A DNA stretch of 40,170 nt from Akkermansia muciniphila (GTDB lineage: Bacteria > Verrucomicrobiota > Verrucomicrobiia > Verrucomicrobiales > Akkermansiaceae): NCBI GenBank assembly GCA_945888515.1, contig CAMDAD010000028.1:1-40170 (forward strand). The letters run 5' to 3'. Below the pieces are notes generated by a model, which saw only the letters and a list, made by a program, of their open reading frames with translations, had not been told where the DNA came from and did not search any database. The stretch's first letter is position 1; every line of letters starts with the position of its first letter. Made by a program: the position numbers and the translations under genes. Shown here in pieces: positions 34,593 through 40,170 of this stretch.

Positions 34593-34620
34593 AATGTAGC
34601 GCATGCGGGCTACGGCGCAA
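34593..34620 (-). promoter_or_regulatory. Promoter of the RelB/MazF-type module (leaderless layout)
   Basis: On the minus strand TTGCGC (34620-34615), a 16-base spacer and TACATT (34598-34593) end 6 bases before the ATG at 34586. Confidence 0.45.
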
Positions 34621-34765
34621 TAATTATTTTTAGCAAACGATTAGGTGTGGCACAGCTAAGAGGTAGCGGGCGCACAACGGAGGGATAAGACAATCTCCCA
34701 CCTGTTTCAAACAAACAAAGGTGACCGAGCGATTGCCACTACTGGCTTGTTCTCCATGAGTCGCG

Positions 34766-34981
34766 TTAGAGGTCTGATGGATGTAATCCGGTGTGCTTAG
34801 CGATCCGCACGAGCATTCTTGGGCCGATCTCAGTGCTATCATGAAAAGCAAAAACGAAATCCGGCCACCCCTCACGCTCCAATACACGATGGGAACCACC
34901 TGTCTCACGCTTGATGCTCCATCCAATCTTCAAAAGAGCCTTCAAGACCATCTTGGCCTTCGTAGAACCCCATGCACTCAT
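34766..34981 (-). CDS. hicA: HicA-family mRNA interferase toxin
   Basis: This 71-residue protein has a double-stranded-RNA-binding-like fold: K-A-L-L-K-I-G-W-S-I-K-R-E-T-G-G-S-H-R, with the catalytic histidine in G-S-H30-R. It ends G-L-H-P-S-D-L, like many HicA proteins (usual length 60-90). It should degrade mRNA when its antitoxin is lost. Here the antitoxin gene comes first, and HicA's ATG overlaps its stop (34981-34978, ATGA). The toxin is intact. Confidence 0.83.
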   Translation of the reverse strand: MSAWGSTKAKMVLKALLKIGWSIKRETGGSHRVLEREGWPDFVFAFHDSTEIGPRMLVRIAKHTGLHPSDL

Positions 34982-35178
34982 GCTGAAACGGTGAATAACT
35001 CTGCAAGCTCCTCTGATTCTTCGCCAGCATCGATTCGATCCGCTAGTATTCGCAACACCAGCGATTCAACTCTTCGAATCGCTTCATCCGCGGTGTCACC
35101 GTATGCAAGTGCTCCCGGAATATCGGTCACTTCCGCGATGAACCTTCCATCAACTTCTGACTCTACTTCTATGTGCAT
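34978..35178 (-). CDS. hicB: HicB-family antitoxin (short form)
   Basis: This 66-residue protein reads M-H-I-E-V-E-S-E-V-D-G-R-F-I-A-E-V and G-A-L-A-Y-G-D-T-A-D-E-A-I-R-R-V-E, the degraded RNase-H-like fold of HicB antitoxins. A C-terminal DNA-binding domain, present in longer HicB proteins, is missing, so autoregulation may be weak or use another route. The start is placed at the second ATG (35178), because a TAGAAT -10 box ends directly at the first ATG (35184), and an mRNA starting about 7 bases after it would begin at the second. Confidence 0.83.
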   Translation of the reverse strand: MHIEVESEVDGRFIAEVTDIPGALAYGDTADEAIRRVESLVLRILADRIDAGEESEELAELFTVSA

Positions 35179-35184
35179 GTTCAT

Positions 35185-35212
35185 ATTCTACCCAATTGGG
35201 GCTGATGATCAA
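35185..35212 (-). promoter_or_regulatory. Promoter of hicBA (leaderless layout; decides the hicB start)
   Basis: On the minus strand TTGATC (35212-35207), a 16-base spacer and TAGAAT (35190-35185) touch the first ATG at 35184 and sit 6 bases before a second ATG at 35178, where the transcript should start. Confidence 0.5.
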
Positions 35213-35378
35213 GGTGGATTTTAGACCTCGATTCGCGAGATCTTTTTGGAGAACGATAAATGTGATGTCACCGCGTCATTGCAGTGAGATTGAAATGAAT
35301 TTCAGGAGCTTTTGGGCGGTTGACATGCATGACTTGTTCGCCTTCTTGTGTTGCGGGTGCGTTTCATCATGTGGTCCG

Positions 35379-35798
35379 TCAGTGGGACGCGCGCTCTCGG
35401 CGCGAGTAGGTCAATAGAATGGGTGCGCTACTAATGGGCAAGTCAAACAGACCCACTGAACTTCGGTCATCAAGATATCGAACTTCGTATTGATGGCCAG
35501 CTACCGGAGTGAATTCGATGGGTGCGTAGTTATACGGCTCCTGATCTGCCACTACCCGAATCACGGTTGGCCTCAATGCTAAGGTGAACCTCTCGCTGGA
35601 GCGCCAAAACGTAGTCAGTTGCTCGTTAATGTGGGTGATCGTAGGTCCTCTGTCTCTCCAATGAGTCACATCCTCGGCGGTCAGGACTGCGTGCGGTCCA
35701 ATCGCGCTTGCGTCACGAAACTGGTTAGTGTATGAGCATCCAATCAGCAGCACGGTGATCAGGCCTCCAAAGAACAGGCTTAGCAGTTGTGTCTTCAT
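35379..35798 (-). CDS. Small predicted lipoprotein of unknown function
   Basis: This 139-residue protein has an N-terminal signal with lipobox L-L-I-G-C21 and is therefore likely a lipid-anchored envelope protein. The remainder (H-W-R-D-R-G-P-T-I-T-H, Q-Y-E-V-R-Y-L-D-D-R) is not recognised. It lies 51 bases downstream of another exported-protein gene on the same strand, and the two may be co-expressed. Base composition of this stretch is lower in GC than the core genes, consistent with accessory DNA. Confidence 0.6.
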   Translation of the reverse strand: MKTQLLSLFFGGLITVLLIGCSYTNQFRDASAIGPHAVLTAEDVTHWRDRGPTITHINEQLTTFWRSSERFTLALRPTVIRVVADQEPYNYAPIEFTPVAGHQYEVRYLDDRSSVGLFDLPISSAPILLTYSRRERASH

Positions 35799-35849
35799 GG
35801 ATGACAGAGTGGACTTTGTTTCTGGCGAACGTCAAAGGCCTGCCACCCG

Positions 35850-36365
35850 CTACCGGGAGCGCCCCTCCGATTCAGGTTGAGGTTTGACGCTCCCATCCGA
35901 CTTCGACTGTGGGCGGGTAGCGGATTGCCCAGTGCCGCCTTGTTGGCCTTTAAATCTTAGGGAGGAAAGCGTTGCAACCAGCAGCTTCTTCCTCTGCTCA
36001 ATGATCGTGAGGTTCAATCGAGCCAGCTCAAATCCCGTATTTGCTGGAACAACTGCCGTCACGGTATCCCCTAGCCTGACAGTGATGGTGGCGAACGATG
36101 TATAGTGGCAGGGTTCGGCGAATAGATTCAGATCGGGATTGGCCCCAAATTGGCCGGTATCCAAGCACAGGTTTGCCGCAGCCTTTCCCTTCCGACTCCA
36201 GTCCTCAGTCACTTCGAGCTCTCGGTCGGACGTGTTTCGGATCGTAAATACCCAATTCGCGCACGCACCAACGTCGCCCTCACGAGCCGCGCTCACTACT
36301 TTCCAATGGGCTTCGTCAGCTTGAAGCGGACCGAGGAGAAGAGCTGTTATCAGTAGTGTTTTCAT
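35850..36365 (-). CDS. Exported protein of unknown function
   Basis: This 171-residue protein has a short signal peptide (M-K-T-L-L-I-T-A-L-L-L-G, cleaved near residue 16), a beta-rich middle with C-A-N-W-V-F-T-I-R-N-T-S-D-R-E-L-E-V, which resembles an immunoglobulin-like fold, and a Gln/Ser/Gly-rich tail. Three cysteines at about 34, 67 and 86 could form a disulfide. No family is recognised. It is the first gene downstream of a roughly 400-base intergenic region with palindromes, which may hold its control elements. Confidence 0.55.
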   Translation of the reverse strand: MKTLLITALLLGPLQADEAHWKVVSAAREGDVGACANWVFTIRNTSDRELEVTEDWSRKGKAAANLCLDTGQFGANPDLNLFAEPCHYTSFATITVRLGDTVTAVVPANTGFELARLNLTIIEQRKKLLVATLSSLRFKGQQGGTGQSATRPQSKSDGSVKPQPESEGRSR

Positions 36366-36763
36366 TTTGGGCCAACAGTATTAAGTAGTATCGACCGTCA
36401 CGATATGATACCCGCTGAGGATGGCAATTTTTTTCTATGCTTTCAAAACGATTGATTATCAAAAACTTTCTTGGTTAATGGGTTTTTCTTGGCATTTTCG
36501 ATCAATTGATATGTTAGATATATTGATCTAACAGTTATTTGGCGGGACATTGATTGTTTTTCTTGCTGCCGCACACGAGAACGGCAGCATTGCGATTTTC
36601 TCTTACCAGTTCAGGCGCTCATGAGAACATTTTTCATCACGTCTGACACAAGATCAACGACAAGGCAGGGGGCGAGAGAGTGAGCTTCTGTAAAAAGCAA
36701 TCGTGATGCTTTTGTAGGTTCTCACTCATGACACTTGTTGCCATGAAACCGTTCCACGGATGG
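36366..36763. other. Intergenic region with perfect inverted repeats, no gene found
   Basis: This AT-rich stretch lies between two minus-strand genes. It holds a 10-base palindrome ATCAATTGAT (36501-36510), a TGTTAGAT/ATCTAACA inverted repeat (36512-36519 and 36526-36533, loop 6), an 8-base GC-rich hairpin TGCTGCCG/CGGCAGCA (36564-36571 and 36582-36589, loop 10) and AAAAGCA/TGCTTTT (36693-36699 and 36707-36713). None is followed by a clear run of T on the minus strand, so none is a convincing terminator for the protease gene. No reading frame with family features was seen. Operators or a small RNA are possible. Confidence 0.5.
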
Positions 36764-38365
36764 CTAAGGCGCGGGTGGTGGAGTGTAAGTTGTGGAGCGG
36801 AAGTTGTTAGAAGACACCGCGTCTTGGCCGCCGATTTGGGTTGTGACGTTTACCGACTTACCATTGCCAAAAAGAGAATTGGAGAGTCCAATCGTATAGC
36901 TTTTCACGGCACCGGGAGCCAGCGAAGAGACGGTGAGTTGAGTCATTCCCGAGGGCGTAGTGACAGTGACGGGCACATTGCTGAGCGTGGCTGTGCCTTG
37001 GTTTTGAATGTTTACCTGCACCTGTGCCACCGCGCCAGGGACGGGAGGTGTGATGAAGTTTGAAGCGGCGGCAGCATCCATGATGTTTGAGTTGTCGCTT
37101 CGCAGAATGCGGCCGAGATGGATGGCCCCCGCTCCCGTGAGAGAATCGTGCCCGGCAGCTCCCGCTTCGTTGGTGTGTTGATAAATCGCCGCCACGGCTT
37201 GCTGCGCGCTTAGATTTTTCGCTGACATCACTGCGGCAACCGTTCCTGCAAGAATCGGCGCGGAGGCGCTCGTGCCGGAAAAGGAAGTGACTCGATCACC
37301 CGGATAGGCTGCTGTCACGCCCCATCCGGGCGCGGCTAAGGCCGAGTCGCTCGCCTGATTGGAAAACAGCAAATGATTGTTCTGCGCGTCCAATCCCACA
37401 GCTGCGATCACGTTCGGATAGCCTGCGGGATAGGCGGACTGCGTGTAGCCATCGTTGCCGCTCGATGCAATGACGACGATGTTTTTGTTTTGCGCGTAGA
37501 GCACGGCATCACGCAACATAATACTATCTCCATAGGAGCCCATCGAGATGGAAATGATCTGATTTCCCGCATCCGCTGCTTGGATGATGGCTTGCGCGAT
37601 TTTCCAGCTATCGGACGCGCCGCTGTCATCTGCTACGCGCCAAGAAGTGAGGCTAGCGCCCGGTGCCGCCCCGGGAACTGTGGCGCTATTTCCTAAAATC
37701 AGCGATGCCACCGCCGTGCCGTGGCCGTTCCAGTCGAGATAGTTCTCCATGCCCGGCACAATGAAGACATTTTTTACATCGCCATAGGCGGGATGAGGGA
37801 CCACACCAGTATCAAGAATCGCGATCTTCACGCCCGTACCCAGCGTCAGATCCGCCGCATTCAGACCCAGCCATTCTAACAATTGATTGCCCAGCGGAAC
37901 GGCATCCTCCTGCACCATCCCACCCGTGGGATTCGGCGTGTAGGCGGGAAAAATGAAACCCATTTCCTCGCTGCCATCCAGCAGATCCGTCAGGTCATCG
38001 GGATCGAGAAAGCTGATGCGAAGAGCGTTGAGAGAATCGATGCGATCCATCACCCGCACCCGGTCTCCCGCTCTCGCAAGAAATCGTGCGAGATCTTCTG
38101 CCGAAGCGAAACGCATCGTGCGCTGTCCGGGCAATGCTCCGTTTTGCAAGGCATCTTCGTCTGCTCGGAAGCCCACCTTCCGGGGAGTGGACGAAGTGGT
38201 ATTCCCCCACTCGCGCGCGACAAATGGCTCGCTGGCAACAGTCCTGCTGGTAGCGCGCGGTGCCACATCATCCCACGGTGATCGCCCCAGCAACCAACCC
38301 GCGGCAATCGCAGCAACGAGGCCACCAAACAACAAAAGATTTCGCGTGTCTAATTCCCTGTGCAT
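36764..38365 (-). CDS. Subtilisin-like (S8) secreted serine protease
   Basis: This 533-residue protein has a membrane-spanning or signal segment (about 10-27), an N-terminal propeptide-like part and a peptidase S8 domain: A-I-L-D185-T-G-V, N-G-H215-G-T-A-V-A and S-G-T-S366-A-S-A-P form the Asp-His-Ser triad, and S-S-G-N304-D-G supplies the oxyanion asparagine. The C-terminal 100 residues (Q-V-Q-V-N-I-Q-N-Q-G-T-A) look like a CARDB-type beta domain, often used for adhesion. It should act outside the cytoplasm. The start at 38365 has a Shine-Dalgarno AAGGAG 10 bases upstream, unlike most genes in this window. Confidence 0.92.
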   Translation of the reverse strand: MHRELDTRNLLLFGGLVAAIAAGWLLGRSPWDDVAPRATSRTVASEPFVAREWGNTTSSTPRKVGFRADEDALQNGALPGQRTMRFASAEDLARFLARAGDRVRVMDRIDSLNALRISFLDPDDLTDLLDGSEEMGFIFPAYTPNPTGGMVQEDAVPLGNQLLEWLGLNAADLTLGTGVKIAILDTGVVPHPAYGDVKNVFIVPGMENYLDWNGHGTAVASLILGNSATVPGAAPGASLTSWRVADDSGASDSWKIAQAIIQAADAGNQIISISMGSYGDSIMLRDAVLYAQNKNIVVIASSGNDGYTQSAYPAGYPNVIAAVGLDAQNNHLLFSNQASDSALAAPGWGVTAAYPGDRVTSFSGTSASAPILAGTVAAVMSAKNLSAQQAVAAIYQHTNEAGAAGHDSLTGAGAIHLGRILRSDNSNIMDAAAASNFITPPVPGAVAQVQVNIQNQGTATLSNVPVTVTTPSGMTQLTVSSLAPGAVKSYTIGLSNSLFGNGKSVNVTTQIGGQDAVSSNNFRSTTYTPPPAP

Positions 38366-38428
38366 ATCAGTGTAACTCCTTTTGCTCGAAAATGTCGCAC
38401 CATTCCTTCAAGAAGCGAATCCAAACTT

Positions 38429-39235
38429 TCATTCGAGTCGCTTCGCCTCTTGCCAGGCCTGTTCCATTTGCTCCAGCGTGGCGGCGTTTAGGGCTATCCC
38501 CTGATGTCGCAGAGCTTCTTCCATCGCATGAAATCGATTCTCAAATTTCCGATTCGCCTGCGCCATTACGACTTCCGGATCCAGCCCGCGGCAACGAGCC
38601 AGATTGACCAAGCTGAAAAACACATCGCCTAGTTCCTCGACCACAGCCACCTCTGCGCCAGTCTCCCACTCTGCCTCCAGCTCATCGATCTCCTCGCGGA
38701 GTTTTGCCATCACACCGGCCTGATCCGGCCAGTCGAAGCCGACTTTCGCCGCTTTTTTCTGCAATTTCGCTGCGCGTAACAATGCCGGCAGCCCCTTGCC
38801 CACACCGTGCAAATAGGGCTGATGCTGATCGCCCTTTTCCGCCCGCTTGATTGCATCCCACTGCGCTAACACAGCATCGGTGCTGTTCACGGTGGAGTCG
38901 CCATAGACATGCGGGTGGCGATGCACCAGTTTGTCGGAGATCGCGGCGGCGATGTCATCAAAGGCGAAGTCCCCTCGCTCGCTCGCCAGTTCCGCATGAA
39001 AGACCACTTGCAATAGCAAATCACCGAGTTCCTCCCTCATGTGCACCACATCACCGCTGCGGATGGCATCCACGCATTCGTAGGCTTCCTCAATCAAATT
39101 GCTGATGAGTGACTCATGTGTCTGCTCGGCGTCCCATGGGCAACCACCTGGAGCACGCAAGCGGTGCATGATCGCACGCAACCGCTGCATTTGCTGCTCA
39201 GGCTCCTTGCAGTTCATCATCATGTCGTCATCCAT
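38429..39235 (-). CDS. mazG: MazG nucleoside triphosphate pyrophosphohydrolase
   Basis: This 268-residue protein has two tandem MazG domains. The first has L-I-E-E-A-Y-E-C (near 47-54) and R-E-E-L-G-D-L-L-L (near 68-76), the metal-binding EExxE/ExxD pattern. The second has L-R-E-E-I-D-E-L-E and V-E-E-L-G-D-V-F-F. It hydrolyses (d)NTPs and, in E. coli, lowers ppGpp and modulates MazEF. Here it is a single gene divergent from blaI, about 4 kb from the MazF-type toxin. No leaderless promoter pattern or Shine-Dalgarno was found at the chosen ATG. Confidence 0.93.
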   Translation of the reverse strand: MDDDMMMNCKEPEQQMQRLRAIMHRLRAPGGCPWDAEQTHESLISNLIEEAYECVDAIRSGDVVHMREELGDLLLQVVFHAELASERGDFAFDDIAAAISDKLVHRHPHVYGDSTVNSTDAVLAQWDAIKRAEKGDQHQPYLHGVGKGLPALLRAAKLQKKAAKVGFDWPDQAGVMAKLREEIDELEAEWETGAEVAVVEELGDVFFSLVNLARCRGLDPEVVMAQANRKFENRFHAMEEALRHQGIALNAATLEQMEQAWQEAKRLE

Positions 39236-39289
39236 GTCTTAGACTCGCAAAATTCACCTCAGCCCGCAAGGATAAGTGCATTTTTTCAA

Positions 39290-39317
39290 TTGCAGTTTTT
39301 CTAGCATATCATATCTT
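39290..39317 (+). promoter_or_regulatory. Promoter of blaI (leaderless layout)
   Basis: TTGCAG (39290-39295), a 16-base spacer and TATCTT (39312-39317) end 6 bases before the GTG at 39324, so the predicted transcript begins on the start codon and supports GTG as the start. Confidence 0.5.
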
Positions 39318-39323
39318 GCGTGC

Positions 39324-39719
39324 GTGAAACCTTCTCTCGAACAAAAACTGTCGCGCCGCGAGCGACAAGTGATGGACATTCTTTTTCGCCTTGGTCAGGC
39401 CTCGGCGCAAGAGGTGATGGACGAACTGCCCGACCCTCCCAGCTACTCGGCGATCCGCGCCTTGCTAGCAACACTCGAGCAAAAAAATCACGTGGTGCTG
39501 CACGGCAAGGATTCCCGACGCTACATCTATCGCCCTGCCATGGCCGAGACGAAGGCAAAACGCTCGGCACTGAGCAATCTGCTACACACCTTTTTTGAAG
39601 GACGGCCAGAAAAACTCGTGGCATCCTTGTTGGATCCCAGCGATCAAAAATTATCGAACGACGAAATCGCGCGCATCCGTCGTTTGATCGATGAAAACAC
39701 CCCACCCTCTGGTGTATGA
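39324..39719 (+). CDS. blaI: BlaI/MecI/CopY-family transcriptional repressor
   Basis: This 131-residue winged-helix repressor begins V-K-P-S-L-E-Q-K-L-S-R-R-E-R-Q-V-M-D-I-L-F-R and has S-A-Q-E-V-M-D-E-L and S-Y-S-A-I-R-A-L-L-A-T-L-E (recognition helix, about 37-49), typical of BlaI/MecI. In the classical system a membrane M56 sensor protease (BlaR1) cleaves the repressor after sensing beta-lactams. Here the sensor gene follows with a 4-base ATGA overlap. In Verrucomicrobiota such pairs often regulate genes other than beta-lactamases. GTG start is chosen from the promoter position; an ATG at 39276 would lie upstream of the promoter. Confidence 0.9.
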   Translation: MKPSLEQKLSRRERQVMDILFRLGQASAQEVMDELPDPPSYSAIRALLATLEQKNHVVLHGKDSRRYIYRPAMAETKAKRSALSNLLHTFFEGRPEKLVASLLDPSDQKLSNDEIARIRRLIDENTPPSGV

Positions 39720-40170
39720 ACCCGCTGTTTCTCTATGCCTGTTTGTTTTCCCTGTGCGCGGTGGCGACGGTGATTTTGTTAGAGAAAAAGCAAGTCATGG
39801 GCGGGCATCGCATCACTCGTTTCGCGCTCGTCTTGCTGCTACTGATTCCCCTGCTGCTGTTATTGCCGAAATGGTATATCCTCCCGAGTCATGCCTCCTA
39901 CTATGCTTGGACCGAAGCGGCGAATGAGACCACTCCCCGATGGCTTACCGCGTTGTGGATTTCCGGAGCTGCGGTCTGCCTTGCACGACTGCTGCGTAGT
40001 GCGTGGCATGTGCATCGATGGAAAAAGAACTCGACACGGATCGATGATCCTTCGCTGCAATCCCTGCTACACGAGTGCTGTGAACAGCAACAATTTTCCC
40101 GCAAGATCATCGTGCGCTCACTGCACGGCGCCGGCGGACCGGCGGCCTATGGTTTTTTTCACCCGGTGAT
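39716..40170 (+). CDS. BlaR1/M56 family sensor metallopeptidase, N-terminal 151 residues (runs off window)
   Basis: The frame opens with ATG at 39716, overlapping the blaI stop, and stays open to the window end. It has hydrophobic helices at about 3-22, 36-54 and 79-97, then a cytoplasmic segment and A-A-Y-G-F-F-H-P-V, which matches the P-x-x-x-G-x-x-x-P-V region just before the zinc HExxH motif in M56 peptidases. The zinc motif itself, the rest of the membrane domain and any sensor domain are beyond the edge. It should cleave BlaI after signal sensing; the ligand is unknown. Confidence 0.85.
   Translation, partial: MNPLFLYACLFSLCAVATVILLEKKQVMGGHRITRFALVLLLLIPLLLLLPKWYILPSHASYYAWTEAANETTPRWLTALWISGAAVCLARLLRSAWHVHRWKKNSTRIDDPSLQSLLHECCEQQQFSRKIIVRSLHGAGGPAAYGFFHPV

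Noticed and set aside
36620-36733. Near-inverted TCATGAGAAC and GTTCTCACTCATGA flanking about 100 bases, considered as a miniature transposable element
   Set aside because: The arms do not match perfectly, there is no target duplication, and no second copy is in the window.

Overview
This window looks like a chromosomal segment of a verrucomicrobial bacterium (phylum Verrucomicrobiota). The inference rests on gene content, not on a marker gene: a Bat (BatA-BatB/C-BatD-BatE) aerotolerance cluster with a fused BatB-BatC, a thioredoxin-like lipoprotein ending in an SHD1-type domain, a TauE/SafE transporter, a BlaI/M56 pair and a moderately high GC content. No rRNA, tRNA or CRISPR array was seen.

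Region 1 (about 1-8105, all minus strand) is a decaying defence island. Reading from right to left it holds hsdM, dinD, hsdS, an Abi_C-type abortive infection gene and darT-darG, with 4-base ATGA overlaps at almost every junction, then an hsdR remnant, an AbiE-type (type IV) antitoxin/toxin pair, and the left end of an IS3-family element that cuts off the toxin. Several members are damaged. hsdS is interrupted by an in-frame TAA followed directly by ATG. darT has an in-frame TAA that removes its last 24 codons although the remaining codons are still readable. hsdR is reduced to its N-terminus. The AbiEii toxin stops at the IS.

Region 2 (8378-26842) is compact core genome: EVE protein, TauE/SafE permease, M50 protease, WalJ-like MBL hydrolase, purple-acid-phosphatase-like enzyme, the Bat cluster, a Dabb protein, trpS, tatA, an endonuclease/exonuclease/phosphatase lipoprotein, an RlmI-type methyltransferase, a VanZ-like membrane protein, a thioredoxin-like lipoprotein, a Na+/H+ antiporter-like protein and riboflavin synthase. 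The start of asparaginyl-tRNA synthetase is joined directly to the C-terminal half of batA. The rest of asnS, the start of batA, and the moxR/DUF58 genes expected between them are missing, so this is either a real deletion or an assembly join.

Region 3 (26827-30747) is a complete arsenic operon, arsR-arsD-arsA-acr3-arsC. Region 4 (30824-39235) holds an AddA/RecB-like helicase-nuclease, two toxin-antitoxin modules (RelB/MazF-type and HicBA), two small exported proteins of unknown function, a 400-base AT-rich intergenic stretch with perfect inverted repeats, a secreted subtilisin-like protease and mazG. Region 5 (39324-end) is blaI followed by the start of a BlaR1/M56 sensor protease that runs off the window.

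Two window-wide patterns stand out. First, about a dozen operon-leading genes have a -35/-10 pair placed so that transcription should start at or within a few bases of the start codon, which suggests widespread leaderless mRNAs. Second, five convergent gene pairs meet with 0-3 bases between stops or overlap by 16-42 bases, with no visible terminator.
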